The translations under genes and the position numbers were made by a program. Positions 14,799-21,121 of a DNA stretch of 33,093 nucleotides are shown one piece after another (position 1 is the stretch's first letter; the number at the start of each line of letters is the position of its first letter). Source of the DNA: Avoscillospira sp045530865 (GTDB lineage: Bacteria; Bacillota; Clostridia; Oscillospirales; Oscillospiraceae); NCBI GenBank assembly GCA_045530865.1, contig JAZSCX010000090.1:1-33093 (forward strand). Direction: 5' to 3'. Under the pieces are notes generated by a model. It saw nothing but the letters and a program-made list of their open reading frames with translations. It had not been told where the DNA came from and did no database searches.

Positions 14799-15284
14799 AT
14801 GAAGAAGTGGGTTCTGGTATTGCTGTCTTTTGTTCCTGTTGTGGCAGGATACATCGTCAGTACAGTCTTTTTGGTTCCCGAAATAGGTATCGCTGTGTAC
14901 TATATATTACCATTCCTGACCACAGCATTTTGGTTTTATCTTGGCATACAGTATGCACGCAGCACATGGAAACCCATACCGGCAGTATTAATTGCCCATG
15001 CAGCAGGTATTGTTTCTTTGCTGGTATATGTATGGCAGTTTTTACTGGAAACAAGTGAAACAAGAAATTCGGTTTTAGCATCTGCTTCTCAAATGTACTC
15101 TTCGTCTGCACCGCAGCTTTTGCTTGCAAGAATTGCGATTCTGTTTGAACCGGATCCCAATGTCACGGGAATGACGTCAGTAACTGCGCTGCAAGTCATC
15201 TCTGTTGTCTATATGATTGTTGTTTTTTGTGCAGCAATGATCTATGAAAAGAAACGAATTGCAAAGAACGCAGATTTCGAATAA
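14799..15284 (+). CDS. Hypothetical four-helix membrane protein
   Basis: This 161-aa protein has hydrophobic segments at about 4-25, 29-50, 58-82 and 130-152. It has a hydrophilic, Ser-rich region between the third and fourth, and a basic KKRIAKN tail. I do not recognise a family. The start at 14799 follows AGGAAGG by about 10 nt; ATG 14775 in the same frame lacks a ribosome site. Codon use is more AT-rich and the composition less regular than in neighbouring genes, which could mean recent acquisition. It stands alone with its own promoter and terminator. No function is proposed. Confidence 0.75.
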   Translation: MKKWVLVLLSFVPVVAGYIVSTVFLVPEIGIAVYYILPFLTTAFWFYLGIQYARSTWKPIPAVLIAHAAGIVSLLVYVWQFLLETSETRNSVLASASQMYSSSAPQLLLARIAILFEPDPNVTGMTSVTALQVISVVYMIVVFCAAMIYEKKRIAKNADFE

Positions 15285-15291
15285 TCCCCAA

Positions 15292-15323
15292 AACAAGCCC
15301 GTAGGAAATCCTGCGGGCTTGTT
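15292..15323. terminator. Bidirectional terminator between convergent genes
   Basis: AACAAGCCCG/CGGGCTTGTT, a 10-bp stem with a 12-nt loop. The T-run is better on the minus strand, so it most likely ends the long minus-strand gene cluster as well as the membrane protein gene. Confidence 0.82.
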
Positions 15324-15325
15324 CA

Positions 15326-17041
15326 TTATGCTTCCTTTGTAAATTTCATGGTGGGGCGGAATACCTGCTCCAGCTTCCACCGGAGGAAACCCTGCTCGGC
15401 GCTGCCAACAACTGCTGTCATCAGAGAGCGGGAACCGGGGTTTTTCTGCATGAGGGAAAGCATACCGGTCAGAAAATCCATGCCGGGATATTCCTCCTGC
15501 CGTACGAGAGGGCCTCTTGGTGTGGAAATCAGTTTTAAAATTCTGGTGAAGGGTGTTTCCAGAAAATCGATCTGCACCCGCAGGACGGGATTTTCGTCCT
15601 CATCATGAGTAAATTTCGCCAGAACAGCTGTGCGGAACACGTTGCCGTTCCAGTAGATATCCTGCCGAACCGGCGCTCTGGTGCCGCAGATCAGATGGTG
15701 CAGCTGGTTCCGTTCTTCGTAAAAAATTTCCGGTTTTAGCCTTGTGCCGCCGATGCTGATGGCCTGCAGTCCGGCGGAATAGCTGTTTTCCACCATCTGC
15801 AGTGCTACGGGCAGCAAACCTGCAGAGGCTGCCAGCGGATCCTGTGTGGTATAGCGGCATCCGGCAAAATGAGAAAAGGCTTCCCGGGTGGGAACCTTGC
15901 ATCCACAGTCGGTCAACGCACCAATTGTATGCTGCAGTTCCCGCTCTGCAGGCAGGTTTCTGGGAAGAGACACCGGAAACTGACCGCCAAAGAAGCGGTC
16001 GGCAATGGCATAGAAAGCGCTGGTCTGAAAGGTTTCGTCATTTCCCGCATGGGCAATCACAAGAATACCGTTGTTCCGGAAACCCAGCACATTCTGTCCG
16101 AACATGCCGCTGAACAGGAAGGTGGGATCGTCCCGGCCTACCCAGAACTGCCAGCCGTAGTTAAAATCGCCGTACTCCTCCGGCGCAATGGCGTGGGTCT
16201 GCAGGGCTTTCTCCACGAAGGCGGCGGAGATCAGCTGCTGTCCGTGCCAGCAGCCCAGATCCATTACCAGCTGCCCCAGCTTGGCCAGATCCTCCGGCTT
16301 CATATACAGGCCCCAGCCGCCCTTTTCGATGCCCTCCGGACTCAGTTCCCAGTAGAAATCTTCGATGCCCATGGGCGAAAACAGACGCTCAGAGAGAAAT
16401 TTGCTCAGAGATTTTCCGGTAATCCGGATGACCAGTGTGGCAAGAATATAGGTGTTCAGGCTGTTGTACTGGAATTTCTTGCCGCCGTCCAGTGCGGGAG
16501 ACTGGAAAAAGCTTCGTACCCAGTCGGAACGGGTCATGGAGCCTGCTTCATTGAAGAGGTCGCCGGTCTGCATGGAAAGCAGGTGGGAAACCGTCAGATC
16601 CTTCATGAGCGGACGGCTCAGGGGGCCGCAATCTCCGGAAAACAGATCGGTCAGCCGATCATCTTCGTGCAAAAGGCCGTCATCCATCAGAAGCCCAACG
16701 GCAAGGGCGGTGATGCTCTTGCAGGCAGAAAAGGTCATGCGGGGCAGTTCCGTGTCCTGCATACCGAAGGCGGCGCGGCAGAGCAGGTGTCCGTTCCGAA
16801 CCACCAGAATACTGTGCATCCGCAGGGTGGGCTCTTCGGCCAATGTTCTGAGAAAACTCGCAATATGACGGGAAGGAATGCCCTGCTGCTCCGGCACGGC
16901 CTGAGGCAAAGTCTGGGATGATCTTCCAAGAGGGATCTCCGGTTTCTGCGGCCCGAAATCCACAATGGGCAGAGTGGGGGAATCGGCATCCAGCAGCCGG
17001 GCGATCAGTTGAATGGAATGGTTGGCAGAAGAAAGGCTCAT
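15326..17041 (-). CDS. Serine hydrolase of the class C beta-lactamase family
   Basis: This 571-aa protein has a beta-lactamase/penicillin-binding fold. The catalytic tetrad motif is S105-A-C-K108, the second motif Y192-N-S in KFQYNSLN, and the third motif H331-A-G. An extra C-terminal domain of about 200 residues follows. There is no signal peptide or membrane anchor, so it should be cytoplasmic. Relatives are esterases, amidases or peptidases acting on small D-amino-acid or ester compounds rather than true beta-lactamases. The start codon overlaps the stop of the preceding gene by 4 nt (ATGA) and is preceded by AGGAGG, implying coupled translation. It is the last gene of the cluster. Substrate is unknown. 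Confidence 0.9.
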   Translation of the reverse strand: MSLSSANHSIQLIARLLDADSPTLPIVDFGPQKPEIPLGRSSQTLPQAVPEQQGIPSRHIASFLRTLAEEPTLRMHSILVVRNGHLLCRAAFGMQDTELPRMTFSACKSITALAVGLLMDDGLLHEDDRLTDLFSGDCGPLSRPLMKDLTVSHLLSMQTGDLFNEAGSMTRSDWVRSFFQSPALDGGKKFQYNSLNTYILATLVIRITGKSLSKFLSERLFSPMGIEDFYWELSPEGIEKGGWGLYMKPEDLAKLGQLVMDLGCWHGQQLISAAFVEKALQTHAIAPEEYGDFNYGWQFWVGRDDPTFLFSGMFGQNVLGFRNNGILVIAHAGNDETFQTSAFYAIADRFFGGQFPVSLPRNLPAERELQHTIGALTDCGCKVPTREAFSHFAGCRYTTQDPLAASAGLLPVALQMVENSYSAGLQAISIGGTRLKPEIFYEERNQLHHLICGTRAPVRQDIYWNGNVFRTAVLAKFTHDEDENPVLRVQIDFLETPFTRILKLISTPRGPLVRQEEYPGMDFLTGMLSLMQKNPGSRSLMTAVVGSAEQGFLRWKLEQVFRPTMKFTKEA

Positions 17042-17292
17042 GTGTCCTCCTTTTTGATGATCAGGGCTTCTTTTTGGGGTTTGGTCAGCTGTTTGATGGC
17101 ATATTCCCGCTTCAGGGCAGCGGATTTATCGGCACATTCTTCCTGATAGGCCAGTGCCACCGGCAGTCGGCTGCGGGTGTATTTAGCGCCTTTGCCGCTG
17201 TTATGGCAGGCAAGACGGCGGTCCATGTCATCGGTGTAGCCAGTGTACAGGCTGCCATCGCTGCAGCGCAGCATATAAACATACCAGCTCAT
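17038..17292 (-). CDS. GIY-YIG nuclease domain protein (UPF0213/YhbQ type)
   Basis: This 84-aa protein is a stand-alone GIY-YIG domain. YVYMLRCSDGSLYTGYT carries the two motif tyrosines, and the catalytic Arg is in DDMDRRLACHNSGKGAKYTR. KREYAIKQLTKPQKEALI is the typical C-terminal helix. The family is widespread and poorly characterised, with proposed roles in DNA repair. The start is ATG 17292, overlapping the previous stop by 4 nt; the longer open frame upstream is out-of-frame coding of the YaiI gene. Length is normal for the family. Confidence 0.92.
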   Translation of the reverse strand: MSWYVYMLRCSDGSLYTGYTDDMDRRLACHNSGKGAKYTRSRLPVALAYQEECADKSAALKREYAIKQLTKPQKEALIIKKEDT

Positions 17293-17729
17293 GGGCAGAC
17301 CTCCCGCAAAAGCTGTTCCAGTGAGGCGGCAAAGGCCTGATCCTGCGACTTGGTTCTGGCGGAAGGGCCTTTCAGCCTGCCGCCGGCATTGCGGATCTTT
17401 TTGGCGGCAGCCCGGAAAAACAAAAGGCTGTCGATGTTTTCTTCGGTATAGATCATGCCGTCCTGATGGATGGGGATGGCACGGCGGCTGAGACACATGG
17501 CCGCAAGACCGTAATCCTGCGTAACCACGAGATCCCCGGCGCCAATGCGGTTGACCAACGCAAAATCCACACTGTCCGCACCTTTGGAAACGGTGACGGT
17601 CTCTACGTCGGGACGCTGAAATTCGTGAGAAGTATCACAAAATACGGTGCACTTCACACCGTATTGCCTTGCAAGGCGGATGGTCAGATCCGTCACCGGA
17701 CATCCATCGGCATCGATAAAAATCTGCAT
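17289..17729 (-). CDS. YaiI/YqxD family protein (DUF188/UPF0178)
   Basis: This 146-aa protein begins MQIFIDADGCPVTDL, the signature of the YaiI/YqxD family, which has a PIN/NYN-like fold. VVTQDYGLAAMCLSRRA and HQDGMIYTEENID are further landmarks. Conserved acidic residues suggest a metal-dependent nuclease fold, but no biochemical role is firmly assigned. The ATG is 2 nt after the previous stop, and its AAGGAG ribosome site lies inside the end of that gene, so translation is probably coupled. Full length. Confidence 0.93.
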   Translation of the reverse strand: MQIFIDADGCPVTDLTIRLARQYGVKCTVFCDTSHEFQRPDVETVTVSKGADSVDFALVNRIGAGDLVVTQDYGLAAMCLSRRAIPIHQDGMIYTEENIDSLLFFRAAAKKIRNAGGRLKGPSARTKSQDQAFAASLEQLLREVCP

Positions 17730-17731
17730 GG

Positions 17732-18244
17732 TTACTCCTTCAGCAGTACTCTTCGCTGTTTGTGATCAGGCAGGTATTTTTCTATCAGCGCATAAAATGC
17801 GGGGCTGTGGTTTTTGTGAACGATGTGCGCCAGCTCATGTACTACCACATAGTCGATTGCAGCTTCGGGGTACTGCATCAGCCGCCAGGAAAAGCTCAGA
17901 CGATTGGCACTGCTGCAGGAACCAAAACGGGTTCTGGCGCTTGTAATGGTGATTCCGGCAGGGGAAAGCCCCATGATTTTGGCAAAAGCTGCCACCTTGC
18001 CGGGCAGCAGCTCTTTTGCTTTGGCTTTCAGCCGCAGGATCTCCTGTGCGTTAGGCTCAGGATGGACAGCCTGACGAACCTGCTGCCGGGACTGCGCAGC
18101 TTCGATCCACTGCCGGTGCTGCTGCACAAACTGGTCGATCCGGTTTTGCGGCAGCTGCAAAGGGGCACGGATAAGAATACTGCCGTCTTGCTTTACTTCC
18201 AGCGCCATTGTTTTTCGATTGGAACGAATAATGGTGTAATCCAT
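17732..18244 (-). CDS. YgjP-type metallopeptidase (DUF45)
   Basis: This 170-aa protein carries HELAH at 136-140 and a third zinc ligand H146 (HKNHSPAFY), the zincin site of the YgjP/DUF45 family. The conserved RTRFGSCSS segment lies before it. The N-terminal half is a beta-rich substrate domain. Members are cytoplasmic and often sit near restriction or repair genes; the substrate is unknown. The ATG at 18244 shares its A with the previous gene's TGA (TGATG); the GTG one codon earlier is a less likely start. Confidence 0.92.
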   Translation of the reverse strand: MDYTIIRSNRKTMALEVKQDGSILIRAPLQLPQNRIDQFVQQHRQWIEAAQSRQQVRQAVHPEPNAQEILRLKAKAKELLPGKVAAFAKIMGLSPAGITITSARTRFGSCSSANRLSFSWRLMQYPEAAIDYVVVHELAHIVHKNHSPAFYALIEKYLPDHKQRRVLLKE

Positions 18245-18591
18245 CACAGAAACTCCTGAAATTCTTCCTGAAACAGCTGCTCGGACAACTGCTGCAGCCG
18301 CTGACAGTAGCGGTCATAGGCGGCAAGCAGTACTTCAGCCTCGGCAGTCAGGGTTGAGCCGCCGCCGTTTTTCCCGCCAGCGGCATAGATCAGCAGGGGA
18401 AAGCCCAGTTCCTCTTCGCATCGCCGCATGACAGTCCATGCCTTGGAGTAGGCCATGCCCATGGCAATGGCGGCGCCACGGAGAGAATGATGCTGCTGCA
18501 CCAGACGAAGCAGCTGCGCCACACCGGAACCGAAGCACTTTTCATCACGGAACAGACGAATGCTGAGGACAGGATGCAGATTAGTTGACAT
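18244..18591 (-). CDS. ModE-type winged-helix protein without a molybdate domain
   Basis: This 115-aa protein matches the N-terminal DNA-binding domain of ModE/LysR type. SLRGAAIAMGMAYSKAWTVMRRCEEELGFPLL is the recognition region, followed by a Gly-rich turn (GGKNGGGSTLTAEAEVLL) as in ModE. It lacks the molybdate-binding MOP domains. No molybdate transporter or molybdenum-cofactor gene is in the window. Stand-alone ModE-like domains exist in many anaerobes and may regulate other genes. I prefer ATG 18591, 9 nt after AGGA; ATG 18597 is too near the ribosome site. It lies 20 nt after the solute-binding protein gene. Confidence 0.88.
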   Translation of the reverse strand: MSTNLHPVLSIRLFRDEKCFGSGVAQLLRLVQQHHSLRGAAIAMGMAYSKAWTVMRRCEEELGFPLLIYAAGGKNGGGSTLTAEAEVLLAAYDRYCQRLQQLSEQLFQEEFQEFL

Positions 18592-18611
18592 AATCATCGA
18601 TCCTTTGCGGT

Positions 18612-20204
18612 TCAGTTGATTACCCAGTCGATGGCAGGGGTCAGATCCTGCACCGCGCCGCGGGTGGTATATACCGTGTAGGTCTTGAAAACGATGGGAC
18701 ACAGATAGCCCTGATCCATCACTCGTTTGTGGAGGTCATAGGCGTTGCCGGCGTTCTCCAGCATGGCGTAGCAGAGGTTGAGGGTGGTGTTGCTTTCCAT
18801 TTCGCCGTAGGCCACAGAACCGCCGTAGCGGAAGAAGGAGCCCAGATCAAAGTTGGGAGACATGCGCATTTCGCCATAGTACAGATCAAATTCATCGTAC
18901 AGCAGCAATTCTGCGAACTTGGTCGGATCGACCATTTCCACGGTAATGGAGAACCCCAGTTTGTTCAGGTCTTCCGCAATGCGGTTTGCAGTTTCCCGGC
19001 GTTGGATATTGCCGGAGCTGACCAGCATGGTAAATTCCAGCGGCACGGAGTAGCCCTTGTAAAAGACATCCAGAATACCGTCACCGGTGTAGTCCTGAAT
19101 TTCGGCATCGTCCAGAACAGCCTGAAAATCGTCCAGATCATAATCGTATTTGGATGCCAGACCGCTGTCATAGCAGGGGGACAGGGGAGAGGCAGGGAGG
19201 CTGGCTGCCAAAGCGGAGCCGCCGAAATCCTCTGTGACAATAGTTTCCCGGTCGATGGCATAGGTAATGCAGGATCGGACGGCAGAGTTGGAAAGTGCTT
19301 TGTTGTTGGAGTTAAAGCCAATGTACTGCATCACGGTGGTGGGACTGTACCACGACTCAGAGTCATTATGGAAGGAGGCGTAGGCGGAGGAATTGGGGTC
19401 GGTCCAGACCAGATTGACGTTGCCGTACTCAAACTGGTCACGAATATCTGCTGCCGTATCGCAGGGGGTCAGGGCGGCGGAATTGCAGGGGATGATCCAC
19501 TCATCCTGCCACCAGTGGGGGTTCTTTTCCAGCACACAGGAGGGGTCATAGACAAAGGGCCCGGTGCCGATGGGAACTGCCTGATCCATGGTATCCCGCT
19601 GCACAATGGGGAAATCCAGCAGCACACCGATGTTTTCGTAGGGGGTTTCCGTGGTCACGGCGATGGTGCGGTAATTGACTGCCGTGACCTCTTCCACATA
19701 GAAAAACCGGTTGCCGTAGTAATCGCTGGCTTTGGCTGCTTCGTAGGAGGCTACCACATCTTGGGCAGTCAGGGCCTTTCCGTTGTGAAACATCACGCCG
19801 GAGCGCAGGGTAATGGTGGTGGTGAGGCCCTTGTTGGATATCTCTGCCGTATCGGCCAGAACTGGAACGATCTCAAAGCTGCCGGTGACCCGATAGAGAG
19901 GCTCATAGAGCAGAGGCAGAATGGCCCGGTTGCAGAGACTGACGGTGGTAAAGGGGTTCAGACCGTAGCTTTCCTGATAGGCGAGCCGCAGCACATCCAG
20001 TGATTCTACGTCCTGCAGCACGGTATCCGCAGCCATTTCCTGTTTGGACGGTTCTTCCGGATCTGTTACTTCCTCCGGATCCTCCACAGCAGGCTTATTA
20101 CCGGTGATGAATTCCACAATGGATTCACCGGAAAAATTGGAACAGCCGCAGAGCACGGAAAGTGCCAGAAGCAGGGCTGTCAGAGCGATCAATCGCTGTT
20201 TCAA
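18612..20204 (-). CDS. ABC transporter solute-binding lipoprotein, family 5
   Basis: This 530-aa protein has a lipoprotein signal with lipobox LCGC and lipidated C21, then an acidic linker. The family 5 (peptide/nickel-type) fold follows: FTTVSLCNRAILPLLYEPLYRV, ITLRSGVMFHNGKALTAQDVV, and AVRSCITYAIDRETIV near the middle. It would bind an oligopeptide or similar ligand at the outer face of the membrane. The start is TTG 20204 with GAGG 9 nt upstream; there is no ATG in that position. No permease or ATPase gene is adjacent, so it is an orphan receptor or works with a transporter elsewhere. Confidence 0.92.
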   Translation of the reverse strand: MKQRLIALTALLLALSVLCGCSNFSGESIVEFITGNKPAVEDPEEVTDPEEPSKQEMAADTVLQDVESLDVLRLAYQESYGLNPFTTVSLCNRAILPLLYEPLYRVTGSFEIVPVLADTAEISNKGLTTTITLRSGVMFHNGKALTAQDVVASYEAAKASDYYGNRFFYVEEVTAVNYRTIAVTTETPYENIGVLLDFPIVQRDTMDQAVPIGTGPFVYDPSCVLEKNPHWWQDEWIIPCNSAALTPCDTAADIRDQFEYGNVNLVWTDPNSSAYASFHNDSESWYSPTTVMQYIGFNSNNKALSNSAVRSCITYAIDRETIVTEDFGGSALAASLPASPLSPCYDSGLASKYDYDLDDFQAVLDDAEIQDYTGDGILDVFYKGYSVPLEFTMLVSSGNIQRRETANRIAEDLNKLGFSITVEMVDPTKFAELLLYDEFDLYYGEMRMSPNFDLGSFFRYGGSVAYGEMESNTTLNLCYAMLENAGNAYDLHKRVMDQGYLCPIVFKTYTVYTTRGAVQDLTPAIDWVIN

Positions 20205-20215
20205 ATGGATCTACC

Positions 20216-21007
20216 TCACTTGAGCATGATAATACCGGCAAGGGAACCGCGCAGACCGTTGGTGGCACGGTGGGACCAGTATCGCTGAGACTGGCAGCGG
20301 GTGCAGTCGGGAGAGATGTCCAGACCGCCAATTCCGGCGCGCTGCAGCCACAGAGCGTTGCAGAATTTGTTGTCTACTTGGTATTTTTCCCCTTTTTGAC
20401 GGATGGCAGTCAAGGCCTTGGGGCCAAGGGCATCCAGCATTGCCTGGGGCACATCCCAGTCGGTTTCAAAGCAGCACAGGCCAATGCAGGGACCAATGGC
20501 AGCCTGAATATCTCCGGGATCACAGCCGAAGGTCTGCCGCATGGTCTCCACGGCTTTTGCGGCAATACCCTGTGCGGTACCGCGCCAGCCTGCGTGGACA
20601 GCGCCGATCACCTTCTTTACCGGATCGTAGAGCAGGATGGGGGTACAGTCTGCGGAAAAGGTCACCAGTGCCACACCGGGGCGGTCGGTGATCTGACCGT
20701 CGCAGATCTCGGATGTCTCCCGGTACAGGCCTTCACCGCAGTGCTGCTCCGTTACCACACGGATGATATCCGTGTGGCGCTGCATGGGAAATACGGTCTG
20801 TTCCGGGCGGAAGCCCACAGCAGAACCGAGAATGTCATAGTTTTTCACCACATTCTCATACACATCGCCCCGGTGAACACCCAGATTGAGAGAACTGAGG
20901 TGTCCTTCGCTGACGCCGCCGTACCGGGTGGTAAAGCAGTGCGCTGTACCCTCCAGCGTGTCAGCGACTGAATATTCCAATGTACCGAGCTTGATGTTGT
21001 GAAACAT
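20216..21007 (-). CDS. pgeF: Peptidoglycan editing factor / polyphenol oxidase family (YfiH)
   Basis: This 263-aa protein carries the three metal ligands of the DUF152 family: H78 (QRHTD), C121 (SADCTP) and H138 (VHAGWRG). In E. coli the family removes wrongly incorporated L-serine-containing muropeptide precursors, and other members act as purine nucleoside phosphorylases. The start is ATG 21007 after AAGGAG; the TTG five codons upstream is inside the ribosome site. It leads the seven-gene cluster and follows secA after a repeat-filled gap. Its stop region supplies the ribosome site for the next gene. Confidence 0.93.
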   Translation of the reverse strand: MFHNIKLGTLEYSVADTLEGTAHCFTTRYGGVSEGHLSSLNLGVHRGDVYENVVKNYDILGSAVGFRPEQTVFPMQRHTDIIRVVTEQHCGEGLYRETSEICDGQITDRPGVALVTFSADCTPILLYDPVKKVIGAVHAGWRGTAQGIAAKAVETMRQTFGCDPGDIQAAIGPCIGLCCFETDWDVPQAMLDALGPKALTAIRQKGEKYQVDNKFCNALWLQRAGIGGLDISPDCTRCQSQRYWSHRATNGLRGSLAGIIMLK

Positions 21008-21026
21008 AGAGTACTCCTTCAAATGC

Positions 21027-21121
21027 TGAATGCTGAATTATAAATGATGAAAGGAGGTATCCGGCTGCGCCGGATGATCAAAATGTTGCAAAGCAACACC
21101 TTCATTCCGCATTCATCATTG
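21027..21121. repeat. Palindromic intergenic repeat, third type
   Basis: The ends form an imperfect inverted repeat: ATGATGAAAGGAGGTAT near 21044-21060 against the complement of ACACCTTCATTCCGCATTCATCAT. Inside are two perfect hairpins, ATCCGGC/GCCGGAT (21059-21075) and GTTGC/GCAAC (21085-21097). It fills the pgeF-secA gap and runs a few bases into the end of secA. Confidence 0.65.

Noticed and set aside
15326..17041. Beta-lactamase resistance gene
   Set aside because: The SxxK fold is present, but there is no export signal, the protein is far longer than class C enzymes, and the context is metabolic; a housekeeping hydrolase is more likely.
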